Positions 13,796 through 26,235 are shown, numbered from the stretch's first letter. The stretch is 64,000 bases of DNA from Wolfiporia cocos (GCA_029448655.1 JACCLO010000001.1:2852001-2916000); one strand, 5' to 3'. Made by a program: numbers and translations. The notes: generated by a model not told the origin, from the letters alone.

Positions 13796-15342
13796 CCACA
13801 GGTTTCGACACGCCCGAAAGATGTGGAATGGAACAAGTTGGGTGAGCGCGTCGAACGCTCCAGCATTAATCGCAAATGTGCAGCGTTCGGTCTTTGCCGA
13901 AACAGCCCATCCCTGTCACTAGCATCTTGTATTATGGATATGCAGAGTCTCATTGAGCTGTATTCGGCACAGCTTGGGCGTGTACATGTCGACTGGCGCA
14001 CACAGATGCATCTAATCCGGGGCGCCTGGCACAGATGGCGCAGGCAGGCGCACTCGATGGGCGTCTCTTCATGTCGTTGTGGACATGCTAATGAATTTGG
14101 GTAAACCTCGATACCTAGCAGAGCTTTGCAGGTAGGGACTTGATCGAGCGCCATTTTAGATATTGAATAGAAATCAAAGAGGATGCGAGCCACCTTGGAC
14201 ATCTATCTCACTAGACGGCTTCGAGAATCGACACAGTCCCCCCTCAAGTAAGGTGAGATTAGCATACACGATGAGTAGACTTACTGTTGGCCTAGATATA
14301 TCGGGCTCTGTATTCAAACGGGGGAATTTGATTTTCGTGAGGTCGGGATACTTCCGCAAGCTGTCACAGTGCGCGCTAGGTATTCGACTAATTGATGCCT
14401 CTCAGGATGCTTTACCGCTTGCATCCTTGTCAAAGTCCATCAGTAAAATCGGGACGCTGTATCCCTTGTCGGAAGATACTGTCAACCAGGCTGTGATGTC
14501 CTCGACCGTTATGGTCATCTTGGGGAGTTCAAGAGGGAGGGGTTGGTTCCGCACCGAGTATGACAGTCTGATGTTTCTACGTACGACACTGCTCACATTG
14601 TCGTGGCCGTCCGTATCGGTTTTGGATCTGCTCGCATTCTCTCGGTCGCTCGCGCTCACTCCGTTGGAACTTGGCGAGCCGCTTGGATCTCATTTCCGTA
14701 ACGCGCGATCGCACGCGGCCACTTATATCTTTGTCTCACTGCCGCCCGCACGCCGGTGGCCTTCTGTTCCCATCTCAACTCGTTTCTCTTCGCGCAGTCG
14801 TTCGACAGCCAGCATGAGCCCCATGACAAGAACACACGACAGGTATTATGCAGATTTGACAATGTGGCGATATGCTGCGCATAGCATTGTGTACCGTGAC
14901 AGTTGGGAGCCAGATCCGTTCAGCGTTCCCAAACGAGGTCTCTTCGAAAAGATGTGCAACGCTAAAAGTCTGAGTTCGCCGGCATTCTAGAAGCGGCGGC
15001 TGCAGACTCTGTGGCGCAGTACGGCGGGGTTCGGACCATTTATTCATGAGTGTACAGCAAGGTCCAAAACAACAGTAGAGTCGCTCAAAGCTCAGTGCGT
15101 TTGTGGCCAAGACGATGCTGCACAGGTCATTGCAACGCACCTGAAAGACTAAAGAACCGTAATCCGAACAATGGAGATCGAGACGTGGCCTGTGCCGCTG
15201 GCACGTGCAATGACGCGGCGAGAGTCAACGGCGCTTACCAGGGCCACAGCCCACAGCCGCAACTCTTAAATACCCCACCGGTCTTGTGCTCGTGTATCTC
15301 TTCCTCAGACCATTGATCAGTGGGACAATTCTACTATACGAT
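13796..15342. other. Intergenic region between BZW and PP2C genes
   Basis: This is a divergent spacer of about 1.5 kb. On the minus strand, 14402-14659 and 14174-14359 could be exons of a small unknown protein (fragment MTITVEDITAWLTVSS), but I could not join them with phase-compatible splice sites. A TATA-like CTTAAATA lies near 15265, about 75 bp before the PP2C start. Nothing else is evident. Confidence 0.4.
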
Positions 15343-16869
15343 ATGTCTCCCAACGATACCAAGCCAGATATCGGTGCGTGTTCAGAACGAGCGGCCCGTC
15401 TCCACGTGCGGCAACTGACTCCCGCTCGCTACTTGGTGTTGCAGCAAGCGCGCAAAGTTCTCACAAGTACGCTTCTCACTTCCTTCATACTGTTGCTTCA
15501 GCCTCACATTGCTTCCTAGTGGCACCGACATGGCGCTCCCCGCGCACCTCTCGTTCAAATGCGCCGTGACAGACTCCAAGGGCGCGCGGCGCACGATGGA
15601 GGACGCGCACTCGATTGTCGTGCCCTTCGGTGGCGTACGCGGCCAGGGCTTCTTCTCCATCTTCGACGGGCACGCAGGCAAGCAGGCCGCGGACTGGTGC
15701 GGCGCGAACTTCGCCACAGTGAGTCGCAACCCCCCTCGTCGCTGCCCTCCGCCCACCGCGCGGCGGCGCGTATCAATGGATCGTCGCTGACGCGTGTTCG
15801 TGCAGTGCCTGCTGCACATGCTGCGGGAGAGCCCGGCACTGCCCATCCCGGACGTGCTCAACCAGACGTTCCACGAGGTGGACCACCAGCTCTCGCAGCT
15901 CTGCGACGAGTCGGACGGGAAGATGCACTCGGGGTGCACCGCGGTGACCGCGTTCCTCCGGCTGGAGGACGCCGACGGCAAGCAGAGTTTCGTCCCGCCC
16001 TCGTTCGCCCCGCTCGCGATCGCGCAGGAGGACGCGGGCGCGGCAAAGGCCGAGGACGACGAGGGCAGTGTAGCGTCGGGCTCGAGCGAGGAGAGCAAAG
16101 ACGGAAGGGAGAAGGACAAGAAGGGCGGCGGGAGCAGGCTGAAGAACGCGCTCAAGGCGTTCGGCGAGAAGCGGTCCGCGTCGCCGCCCGCGTCGCCGGC
16201 GTCCGCGCCGGCAACGCCTGCGGAGGTGCAGCAGCAGCGCGAGCGCGAGCGCGCGTGGACGCCGCCGGAGGGCACGAACGTGCGGCGCGTGCTGTACTGC
16301 GCGAACGCGGGGGACGCGCGCGGCGTGCTGTGCCGCGGCGGGCGCGCGCTGCGCCTCACGTACGACCACAAGGGCTCGGACAGGCAGGAGGCCCGGCGCG
16401 TCGTCGAGGCGGGCGGGTTCGTGATGAGCGGGCGGGTGAACGGCGTGCTCAACGTGACGCGCAGCTTGGGCGACTCGTCGATGAAGGAGTACGTCGTCGG
16501 CGCGCCGTACACGACGGAAACGGAGCTCACGGACGAGGACGAGTTCCTGATCTTGGCGTGTGATGGGGTGAGTCGTGCTACGAGTCTGACTTTGCGCGTG
16601 TTGACCGCTGGTTCGGCCAGCTGTGGGACGTGGTTGACGACCAGGCAGCCGTGGAACTCGTGCGAGCGCAGCCGAATCCAACGGCGGCCTCCGAATTTTT
16701 GCTCGACTATGCGCTGCACAACTACTCGACGGATAACATCACTGTACTGGTGGTGCGGTTCCGGAATCCGCCCGAGTCGGTCGTGGCCGCGGAGAACAAG
16801 TCTCAAAACAGGACATCGACAGACAGTACGATCAGGACCGGACGCGGATTGAATGGAACAAAGCAATGA
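15343..16869 (+). CDS. PP2C-type Ser/Thr phosphatase, PTC1-like
   Basis: Metal-dependent protein phosphatase. In yeasts the PTC1 subgroup down-regulates osmotic and cell-wall MAP kinase pathways. Five exons (15343-15373, 15445-15466, 15520-15718, 15806-16567, 16621-16869) keep phase and give 420 aa. PP2C motifs are present in order: RRTMEDAH, FFSIFDGHAGKQAADWC (metal-binding DGH), SGCTAVTAFL, YCANAGDAR, LTYDHKGSD, VNGVLNVTRSLGD, LILACDGLWDV and STDNITVLVV (metal-binding DN). The metal-site aspartates I can see are all in place. An inserted low-complexity, lysine/serine/acid-rich segment of about 90 residues splits the core between the TAVTAFL and YCANAGDAR strands. The start uses two tiny exons; exon 2 is only 22 nt. 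A simpler alternative start is the ATG at 15530. Confidence 0.9.
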
Positions 16870-17589
16870 ATGTCAGTGTCTGATTCGCAGGGCCACACCC
16901 TTTTCTCAATCTTAAACCAATTTAGAAGCATTGCCACTCCGATCCAACTCATCACGCCTCGCCGCACACGCGCCATTATGATCTCTCTCCTCTGTTTGAC
17001 TTCGTGAACACCTCCCGCCTCCCCGCCACTCCTATTCCCTCACGAACGCTGAGCTGGTCCTGGTCCTGGTCCTGGGTCTGATTTCTGTTTCTGCATGCAA
17101 TCTGGAAGTGTACGCATTACAAAGCATGGACACGCTGTAGCTAATCGTACCGTAGCGCTGTGGTACTAGTTGATGTGGGTTACGATTACAGGAGCGTTAA
17201 GTGCGCCCGACACGATGCATGTACCCTAGCGGTTGAAATTGATGTTGCCACAGTAACTAATGGATTGCACGTGCCATCGCAGTAATTAATGCCGGCATGA
17301 TGATCCCCGTGGGGTGCTGGATCGAACACTTCCACTTCGTCTATAGATAACCGTCGGCTGGAGTGGATCTGGATCTGGTGGCGTTGGCCGAAAGGGGCAA
17401 GGTTACGTCAGGGGTGTGATAGAGCAGCAATGCTCTTCCTGGCAGGCGCGAGGCACCATGCTGCCCTCCAGGCCGACCACACCTTTGCCACCCAGCCGCC
17501 CTTCCTTCTCTTCTCCTGCCACGTCGCTTACCACATTGCTGTCTGCACGAACCTTTTGAACGACCTCCGCTAGCACGCGCACGAGAACA
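16870..17589. other. Intergenic spacer, PP2C 3' / PNS1 5'
   Basis: About 720 bp with no coding signal. It holds pyrimidine-rich stretches just upstream of the PNS1 start, as expected for a fungal promoter, and a three-fold TCCTGG run near 17055. Confidence 0.5.
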
Positions 17590-20026
17590 ATGTCGAGCGG
17601 ATACCAGCCCGTGTACGCACCGGGACCTACGCCAAATTATGCGGAGCCGTATGATCCACCGGCCGACCCACCCCCGAGCGGAGGATACGGGTACGACGCC
17701 AAGTCGCCGTACGAGGGCGAGCGATTCAGGCCCAAAAAGCGGGTGAATGACCCGCTGTTCTTGATATTCTTCGTGCTTCAAGTACGCCCTATGTCACGCC
17801 GAGCAGCCGCGATGCATTTACGCTGATGTCGACAGTTTGCGGGATTCGTGGTACTGTCTGCCATCTCCGTCAATGAATGGGTCAAGTCTGGCGGTCTTGG
17901 CGGAGGGATTGGGAGCGGAGACACTGGGACCAGCGTCACGCTCAACTAGTGCGTATTGCCTGCGGATCCGACGAGTGCGCTGCTAACGTGCAGTCGATGC
18001 AGCCATACGGTGATCCTCCTCTTGCTCGTGACGGCAGCCGCTCTGGTCCTATCGACTATTTATCTGATCCTGACACGCACATTCACGCGCATGATCATGC
18101 ACTTTACTCTCATTTTATCCATTGCTCTTAATATGTACGTGAACCCTCTGCACATACAATGTTATGGATGTTTAAATACTCTTCAGAGGCATCTGTGTGT
18201 ACTACTGGACGACAAAATACTGGTGTACGTGTTCGCGCTAAAATCATTTATGATCCCTTGCTGATGAGAGGCGATATATACTCCCTCCACCTGCAGCTGG
18301 CGCGATCATCTTCACCGCAATCGCGCTCCTCTCGATCTTCGCATACTTTGGATACCGTTCGCGCATCCCGCTCGCGTCGCTGCTCCTGCAGGTCGTGATG
18401 GATGTCGCAAAGCACCACTGGAGCGTGTACACGGTCGCGTTTGTAGCGCTGATCGTGCAGTCTGCGTTTAGTGTGTACGTGCCGGGCCTGCCTCGGGTTT
18501 TCCTCCGAGACTGATCGTCGTCGCAGATGGTATACGTTCACGGTGATTAGCATGTGAGTTCGAGTGCATATAATCGCTTATTTTCCGCTACTGAGCTTTA
18601 TTTGCGAAAGCTACGCAAAGTGGACACCTGGTAACCCCAGTAGGCCCCCGTATGACGAACATCCGAAAAATCTCTGCTGATTTTTCGTCCATCCAGCTTG
18701 CGGTCATGGCTCTTCGTGCTCATCTGGCAAAGTGGCCGGTCTGATCTTCTACGCGACCTTCTCTTACATCTGGACATCCCAAGTCATCGGTAACGTTGCA
18801 CTTGCAACGCTCGCAGGTGGTCCGTATGGCTGTAAGTCCCGAAATCCCTCCCTAGGGAATAGGAAATCATTCTCCTTCAGGTTGGTATTACTTCGGACCG
18901 CGTGACGAGGGCATGATGGTACGATCTTCCCGCTACCCTGCTGTATCCGCCAACGCTCATAAACCGCGTGGACCAGCCACGACACCCGACGCTCTCCTCG
19001 TTCATCCGCGCATCAACGCTGTCGCTTGGCTCGATCGCCTTCGGATCGCTGATCGTCACGCTCCTCGAGCTGCTCCGGCTGCTGCTGAACGTGCTGCGGA
19101 ACAACGCCAATGCGGACGGGCAGCGTGAGTGGCTCCATCACGCGGAACGTGTCTGGGAGCGTGATGCTGATGTAACCGCGTGCAGCGATCGAAGCGTGCC
19201 TGGCGATGTGCGCGGAGTGCTTTGTGGGGTGCATCGAGGGGCTGGTGGAGTATTTCAATCGGTACGGCCAGCAGTTTCTGTCTTCTCTGCGAATCTCACG
19301 TCTGACGACGCGGTCAGATACGCGTATATCGAGATTGCGCTCTATGGGAAGCCGTACCTGCAGGCCGCTCAGGACACGTGGCGCATGATCAAGGACCGCG
19401 GGATCGACGCGCTCATTAACGACTCGCTCGTGGGGATGAGCAAGTCCCTCAGCTTATTTGTGCACGGGCCCATCTGACACTGACACGCGCCGCAGCTCTG
19501 ACGTGGGGCGCATACGCCATCGGGCTCCTGTGCTCGCTCTTCGCGTACCTGTACCTCCGCTGTGAGTGCATCCGCGTATCGGGCCGTGGAAGTTGCCGGC
19601 TGACGGTGGCGCAGACACGCACCCGTCGTACAACGCGGACGGACAGTACACCGCGCCGGTGGTCCTGTTCGCCTTCCTGATCGGGGTGCAATGCAGTGCG
19701 TAGCGCCGAATCTCTCTCTCTCCTCCTGGCGGATGTGGTGCTCATGCGCGGATTAGTGATGACGCTCTCTTCCGCGATCGAAGCTGGAGTGTCTACAATG
19801 TATGGCCGGCTCTGTCTTAGCCTTGGTTCGTCGCATGCTGATGTAGGTTGCAGATTCGTCGGGCTCGGAGAGGACCCGCAGGTCCTCGCCATCCGTGCAC
19901 CCCAGCTGTTTGCGGTATGTCGTCCGGGACGAGGTCGCTTCTCCAAACAATACTAACTTGCGCGTTCTGTAATAGTTGGTTGCGTCCACGTATCCACAGG
20001 TCGTCCAAGGGGTCCCGAGAGTATGA
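17590..20026 (+). CDS. PNS1: Choline transporter-like (CTL) protein, PNS1 type
   Basis: Polytopic membrane protein of the SLC44/CTL family; the fungal branch is called PNS1. Transport activity of the yeast protein is uncertain, so the substrate is not assigned. The N-terminus is cytosolic, proline/tyrosine-rich (MSSGYQPVYAPGP) and followed by RPKKRVNDPLFLIFFVLQ, the usual entry to TM1. Some ten hydrophobic segments follow over about a dozen exons. Family landmarks are FSYIWTSQVIGNV, GPYGCWYYFGP, HPTLSSFIRASTLSLGSIAF, CAECFVGCIEGLVEYFNRYA, IALYGKPY, LINDSLVGMTLTWGAY and VGLGEDP. The stop is at 20024-20026. Intron 19440-19495 needs a GC donor (GCAAGT) to give VGMTLTWGAY. All introns I traced restore frame, so the gene appears intact. 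Confidence 0.92.
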
Positions 20027-21181
20027 GCTTGGCGGGATGAAGGTGTGTGTACGACCGCACTGGGAGAGCAGTTGAGCCGTGAGCTTTAAGCATCTTGCGT
20101 TGTGAGCTGACTTCGATGACGATCGTGGCTCGCTCATTTGCGTTCGGTTCCCAGAATGTCATGTTCATTATTCTTCTTGTAGATTTATGTATCTTAGGTC
20201 CGATCGTACAGCGCGGCGCGAAAATGTATCTCGTTCATCTTATTGTACCAAGCTGTCAAAAGCAATGTAGGTTCTGTCCGGTCAAGAACTGCCTCCGAGT
20301 CCAATCATGCTTCCCATACTATCACCGGAGCTACTGATCGCAGTGGTTTCCGTGCTGAAAGGGCAGCCCGATGTCAATCCGTTCTAGTGCCCCCGGTACC
20401 GACCGAAAATGGTCAAAAACAAGTACTGTGAACTGCTCAGAGCACCATTATCCACCAAACTGCTGGCTGAGATAGTGAATACTACACCGTTGTAACTGTG
20501 ACGATCGGAATTGTTCCTGTAGGACGAGTTTTGATAAGTCAACCTGTCTCATACAGGCGTGGTGTCTCATATAGCCGTATGTTGATGAGTAAACGACATC
20601 GTCAGAAGCTACAGTGATAAGAGAGCGTTCGGGTCCGTTGTCCGCGCCAGTCAGAAGTCTCCGTGCAGATGCACACACGTTCATGCGCGAAGAGAACTCA
20701 TTTGTCCAATCTGCGACCGCTGCGGAAGGAACATCGACATCTTTGTACGATATGGAGCGGAAGCTGAGAGGCTGATGTAGAAGCCGCGAGAGGTTTAAGC
20801 TATTGCACGCAATGCGATTGAGTCCGGTCAGACGACTTCTCATAGGGGCGCATAACTGACGTCTGCGTCTTGTGGCGGCACTGAGGAGTATATGCTGTCC
20901 TCTCGCATTATTGCATTGTCGTTTTCCGACGTGCGAGCGGCGATAACAAACCCATTGAGACTCTCCACCAATTGAAACTCGACGATTTAGCTACTACATA
21001 ATCAATTGATTCACAGATATAGGCGCCTGCATCAGGTCACGTTCCGCTCTCAAGCTTCCAAATATGGATTGGACTATTTCGACCCTTCTAGCGCCGCCTA
21101 CTGCAGTCGCGGTTGCGCAGCTAGCCCCTCCTCTTGTGATATAAGCACTCACCATCTTCTTCAGCAGCTAGGGTTGCAACA
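20027..21181. other. Intergenic region
   Basis: About 1.15 kb without a supportable gene. The open frame at 20448-20843 (-) has no recognisable domain and no exon-like partners. Confidence 0.5.
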
Positions 21182-22045
21182 ATGAGGAAGACGTCCTACG
21201 TTATTGCGTTCTTCTCTGTGGTTGCGACGCTTGCTCTGGTAAGTGACCTCCGCAGCTTCCTGTAGAGGGTATTGAACCCCTGGACAGAATATACTATCCG
21301 CTACACGTCCGGATTGGTTGGCCGCCTCATCGTATCGGGCCCGACTTACAATGTTGATGTCGTCTCGCGCAGGCTGATCGTGAACAACCCCGAAATCCTC
21401 CACTCCAAGATCACCGTCCAATATGGCCTCACCAAGCGCTGCGAGCGCCAAGTGATCACCGTCCCCGGCCTCCCGGACGGCAGCCGCCTTGCCTACACCG
21501 ACTACAAGTGCCGCTTCTTCCCCAACCGCGTCACCGACGAGTGCGAGAAGGAGAACAAGGTGTTCTGCATGGTATGGAGCACCGCGGGCTATTTCTCCGA
21601 GCTGGGCATCGGGTTCGGCGTCGTGGCCGCTCTCGCGCTCCTCTTTGGTGTGAGCACACACTCGAGGAGGAGGAGGATCTGGAGGGCGGTCGCTGGCCTG
21701 ACTACTCTGCACGGTGAGTGTCTGTGTCGCCAGCGCTATTGGAGTCTAGATTGACGTCATAATGGCATATAGTCCTCTTCCAGATCCTCGCCTTCGCCGT
21801 TGTGACCCATCTATACCGCCTCGCTTGGTTCCCGTCCTTCGACCGGGCCCGTCCTGGTGCGTACTTTCAAAGAAGGATGTTCACAGGGAGCTCACTCTGG
21901 TGCAGGTACGGCTTACGTCCTGAACACTCTGTCTTGGGTCTTCGGCACCCTCGTCACAATCGGAATTATCACTACCGGCATCTCCGCAAACAAGGGTCAC
22001 CGCTGGGCTGCTGGAAATCGTGCTTACCGGCCGATCGAAGGCTGA
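21182..22045 (+). CDS. Four-TM membrane protein of unknown function
   Basis: A small integral membrane protein of tetraspan layout, resembling conserved uncharacterised basidiomycete proteins. Exon 1 (21182-21238) encodes a membrane segment, MRKTSYVIAFFSVVATLAL. Exon 2 (21288-21316) gives NILSATRPDW, and exon 3 from 21373 gives LIVNNPEILHSKITVQYGLT, with cysteines in an extracytoplasmic loop (KRCERQ, YKCRFFP, ECEKENKVFC). TM2 follows with HSRRRRIWRAVAGL, then TM3, FDRARPG, TM4 (YVLNTLSWVFGTLVTIGIIT) and a conserved tail GHRWAAGNRAYRPIEG. The layout recalls SUR7/PalI-like or claudin-like proteins, but I see no motif that proves membership. The gene converges with the acyltransferase gene 222 bp away. 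Confidence 0.85.
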
Positions 22046-22267
22046 ACTGACGACCTGCGCTCGTGCATTGCCTGTGAATGAGTGACCACGTCTGCATACC
22101 ACGCTTCTCGTCTGCATAATTGAACGATTGTCCACGCTTCTTCACGCTCTCCATGCTGTATCCTTAGACGGATAGGATGATCTTCCTGTTTAATATATGT
22201 TGCTCGGTTACACGAAATGATATCATGCGTCAGATAGCGCAATTATATACGAGATCATTACGCCCCA

Positions 22268-24380
22268 TCAATACTCGTCTTCTGGATAGTCCACCTGGTC
22301 ATAAAGCCTCAACGTCTCGTTCCAGTCGCGCTTCCTGCGTCTGCGGACAGAGAAATACTTCGCCTTGCTCGCCCACCGCCCCCTGACCCTGCCCTTCTCC
22401 CGCCCGCCGCTCTCGGCAAAGTGCACCTCCGGGTCTGGCGGCAGCCCGAGCGTGCCCACCGCGAGCTCCATCACGCGCGCATGCAGGCGTACACGCACGG
22501 CGCGCATCTCGTGCAGGCGCCGCTGCCCTATGCGCAGCAGCATGCGCGCGAGCGCGAGGAACGCGCGGAACGCGGAGACGGCGTCCTCGAGCCAGCGGAG
22601 CGACATCCACATCGCGGCGGGGACGAGCACGGCGGTGAGCGGCGCGATCGGCAGCGTGAGCAGCACCGAGCCGCTCCACACGCACGCGCCGCTCACGAGC
22701 CCGTATATGAGCTTGTACTGCGCGATCTCGTCCCAGGTGTCCCAGATCGGCCCGGTGCTCTTGAAGCGCGAGACGGCGATGAAGGTCGTGACGAAGACGG
22801 GGAACCAGAGGAGCAGGCCTGGGATGGAGATGGAGAGGAGGACGAGCGACCAGCTGAAGCGGACGAAAATGCGGTAGAGGATGACGGGGCGGGAAAGTGG
22901 GCGACGGATGCGGTCGTCTTTGATGCCCCAGCGTGCGAGCTGGTTTTGGTAGTCCTGAAGAGCTCGTGAGCGACTACCCGGGTATGCTTCGGCAGAGCTC
23001 TCACCCTCAGGTCGTTGCTCAGCTGTCTGATCTTGAAGTCCTCCAATGCACCTTCCTTCTTGACCGTCTCGCCTTCACTGCCGCTCTCGGGTATCGGTCG
23101 CTCCGCGAGCTTGAACGCTTCCAGGAACGTGCGCACCACACGCACGTAGTCTCCGAGACTCATCGTCGTGCCGAGCGGCGCGTACATTCTTGCGGCGAGC
23201 TTCGCGTCGCGCACCAGTCTCCAAGAGGGCGCATCGAGCGTGCCGGAGCTAATTTGCTGGTGCATTCGCGCGGTGAGCGCGCGGATCTTGTCATAATCCA
23301 CAGGAGCCAGAAGCTCCGGGTTGTTCTAGCAACTGTCAGTTTGCCGTCTCGAAACCCCGGTGGATCTGAGATACCTCGGGAGTGAATCTGATCGGTTCAT
23401 GAAATGTTACCAGCACGTCTGAGCGGAAATGCTGCCGGTGCCTGTGTGTCGTCAGTCTCTGGTACCGCAGGCGCGCGTGGAAATCGCCTTACATGTAGGT
23501 TATTGAGCACGTAAGGACAGATATCTCGAACTTGGGGTTGTGTCGGTTTCGGGACAATACATCCGAGACGAGGCGCGCAACTTAGATCGTGAAGTTCACA
23601 CATTTGGGACAATAAGTACGCGTCTGGTCGCATCAATTGTGAGGTTAGAAGACATACCTCCCGTTTTAAGAGGCGCGATGGTCGGATGGTACCTGCTCAT
23701 CCCCTCAGGAAACAAGCAAACGGCATCTCCACACTCTAGCGCCTAATACACATGTCAGTACTTTGTTCTTTCTCCAAGGCGTGAGGCGTTAGCAGAGCCC
23801 GTTGCATACCTCAATCAGCTTGAGCATCACCGTAGTGTTGTCGGCTTGTCCGTCGGGAAAGTCCTTACGCCGCTTGATGGGCACAGTCCCCGCGGACTCG
23901 ATCAACCAGCTGGTGAATGTCTTTTTTCCGAATTGTGTTGATTTGGCGGTAAGCCTCAACAGATTCCTTTTCTGCTCGAATTTAGCGGTGAGTAATGGCT
24001 CTGTAGAAGCGCGTCAGTACAAACCTTGGAAGGTATCGCAGTCACGAGAAGCCTAGTCTCATGTCAATGCATCTGATCATTCGTCTATTCCTTTGGTACG
24101 CACAGAGCATCCGTCAGAGAATTACTGTGGTTGGCACATACAATGCTACAAGCGACTTCAGCACTTATAGGTCGTGTTCGTAGAGGAATATACCATGGCT
24201 GGCCTCGCGGCGGAATGAGGTGAGGGTTCTCCACGACAATTGTGCCGTAGAATATCTTGAGTACAAATTTGAAGAGAAGCCTGATTGCATGCAGCCTCTA
24301 AGAATGAGCCGCCTGCACAGCGCTATGAACAAGCACCTGATGAAGAAATACGACCATGGGGTGGGAGAGCCTGGCGGCAT
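22268..24380 (-). CDS. Glycerol-3-phosphate/DHAP O-acyltransferase, GPT2/SCT1 type
   Basis: ER acyltransferase that makes lysophosphatidic acid, the first step of glycerolipid synthesis. The rebuilt protein starts MPPGSPTPWSYFFIR at 24380. It carries the PlsC block 1 as ANHSNSLTDAL (HX5D spacing, as in this family), then RNLLRLTAKSTQFGKK, SWLIESAGTVPIKRRKDFPD, GDAVCLFPEGMSRYHP (FPEG block) and APLKTGVARLVSD. A beta segment follows, HFRSDVLVTFHEPIRFTPE. The long last exon (22268-23320) holds DYDKIRALTARM, GPIWDTWDEIAQYKLIYG between hydrophobic segments, and a basic C-terminus ending YDQVDYPEDEY. Some eight short introns all restore frame. No catalytic residue I recognise is missing. Choice between GPT2 and SCT1 paralogues is not possible here. 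Confidence 0.9.
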
Positions 24381-25366
24381 AAGGTCTATAAAAGTCAAAA
24401 TTCGAGTAGGTTATAGTACTAGATCAATATGTATAAATCGGTCAGGTTGCGTTGGCCTCGGCGGCACAACGCTGCAAGGCTGAGCGCGCCAGGTGGCGTG
24501 TCTCGTCATGTGATATTGGGCGGTTGCAAAACGATCGGGCTATGATCGGGTCGTGACCGATGTTAGAAGATGCCGTGCTAGTGGCTTGCCATGTTCCGCT
24601 GCACCACAAATCCTAGTGGCAATTATAACTGGCTTCCTGCTCTGTCTATTACTCGGTCAGCCAATTATGAATGGCATCATCACGGTGATAAGTTGCGGCA
24701 ACTGTGGCAGTTGTTTCGGTTCCACATTTCTGATTCTCCTCATTCTGTTCACTATTTTCTCTCCATCCATTTGTTACTGTCACTGGGGGCATTATCTAAT
24801 GACTTTGTTGGAAACATGTTGGTATCATTTAACTAAGTGATCAAATGCAAACATAATGCATTGATTGCTTATATAATATCTTCATTAGATAATGCCCTCG
24901 GTGTCTGGATCTATACACAGCCCATGGCCAGCTGAGGTCCTATGTTTCTCACAATGTTATCAACCAATGCATTATGTTTGCATTTGATCACTTATTGAAA
25001 TGATACCAACATGTTTCCGACAAAGTCATTAGATAATGCCCCTGGTGTGTGTGGCTCCATATAAGATTAGTCCACAATATCATTGGAATGGTGGTGTATA
25101 GCCATGTGTGGAAAATAGATTACAATGTGTTGTTCTACTCTAGAGGATGTCTTTGCCTGCAAGCTTGCTGACTCCGCAAATGCAGGATACTTTGTTCATT
25201 TATGTTCACATAGAATGCCACATCTATACTGTTCAGATCTGTGCTCCTCTCGGTTGCTCTTCACACATTGTGTTCTTTCCTGTTTGTTGCCCTGTACTAG
25301 CTTTGAACTGCATGCATTAGCTCATGTTTAGCTATATTCTTGGATCATGTTCTGTGCACTGACCAG
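24381..25366. other. Intergenic DNA with a fold-back element
   Basis: This promoter-side DNA of the acyltransferase gene grades into repeat DNA. The fold-back element at 24781-25047 is listed separately. The open frame at 24553-24840 is hydrophobic but overlaps one arm of that element, so I do not call it a gene. Confidence 0.5.
24781..25047. repeat. Fold-back / MITE-like inverted repeat
   Basis: The left arm (24781-24863) and right arm (24963-25047) are inverted copies with few mismatches. Shared blocks include GGGGCATTATCTAATGACTT and AAACATGTTGGTATCATTT, plus ATGCAAACATAATGCATTG. About 100 bp separate the arms. A third partial terminus (CATTAGATAATGCCC) occurs inside the spacer at 24882-24896. 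The size and arm layout suit a non-autonomous DNA transposon or fold-back element. I could not find a clear target duplication, so the superfamily is open. Confidence 0.7.
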
Positions 25367-25532
25367 CTCTTTGTTATGGTTATTTTATTTTTCGAACGCT
25401 CGCAGAACTCACCACTGGGTGAATACGATACAGGGACTTGTTGTGCAACTGACCCCCCTGGCTACTTGTGACTCTACTGGGTGCAACCCCAGTTGTATTA
25501 GCATATGGGACTTGTTTCAGCATTGACAGATC

Positions 25533-26235
25533 TGTTATGGTTATTTTGATTTTTCGAATGCTGGCAGAACTCACCATTGGGTGAATACAATACAGGGACT
25601 TGTTGTGCAACCAACCCCCTGGCTACTTGTGACTCTCTACTGAGCACATCCCCAGTTGTACTAGTGTATAGGGTGCATTTCGACTCTGGCAGATCCAACC
25701 CTGCCCTTTTTTCATGTTCATCGTTTATTAGCTGATAGATGGTGTTCAACCGCCATCATTCCTATCTATTATTGCAGATGTATCACTATTTAACATCTCG
25801 TACTATAGTGTAGATAGTATCGGTGATATCTGGGATGGACTCGACCCCTGAAACCCAACGTAGTATATAAACTCATGTACTTATTGTCGAGGCTCTTCAG
25901 CTCGACCTTGTTGTATAAACAAGAAGTCTTATACTCATTCTCAAATGTAGGAAACTATGCTCAGTATTCACCGAGCAACCAAACCAACTAATTCCTCGAA
26001 GTGCACATCGACTTCTCAGACTTAGGCAAGTCCTATATTTCTATCAGACTTGCGCACCAAACAGATTATATTCTCTAACGTGTATTGGATATCAAACGAC
26101 CCCTAGAGTCTTCGACTTAGGGCCCGAAGGCATTTGAACAGATATATTTGCCTTGCACTTGCCAGGACGGGCTACGTGCAGAAGAACCAATTATATTCAG
26201 GATAGAATATACGAACGGGTATTCGACCCGTAACA
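25533..26235 (+). repeat. Solo LTR of the 708-bp family, nested
   Basis: This complete LTR (703 bp) starts TGTTATGGTTATTTTGATT and ends ATTCGACCCGTAACA. It is inserted in an older LTR of the same family. AGATC is duplicated at 25528-25532 and 26236-26240, and the older LTR sequence resumes exactly after the duplication. No internal retroelement sequence remains, so it arose by LTR-LTR recombination or equivalent loss. Confidence 0.88.

Noticed and set aside
14163..14990. 275-codon plus-strand frame between BZW and PP2C
   Set aside because: No recognisable motif. Possible minus-strand exons in the same place could not be joined in phase.
15382..16866. 494-codon open frame on the minus strand over the PP2C gene
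   Set aside because: It is antisense to well-conserved PP2C exons and introns, and has low-complexity Ser/Arg composition typical of a GC-rich shadow frame.
24553..24840. Hydrophobic 95-codon plus-strand frame
   Set aside because: It overlaps the left arm of the fold-back element, and its hydrophobicity comes from T-rich sequence.
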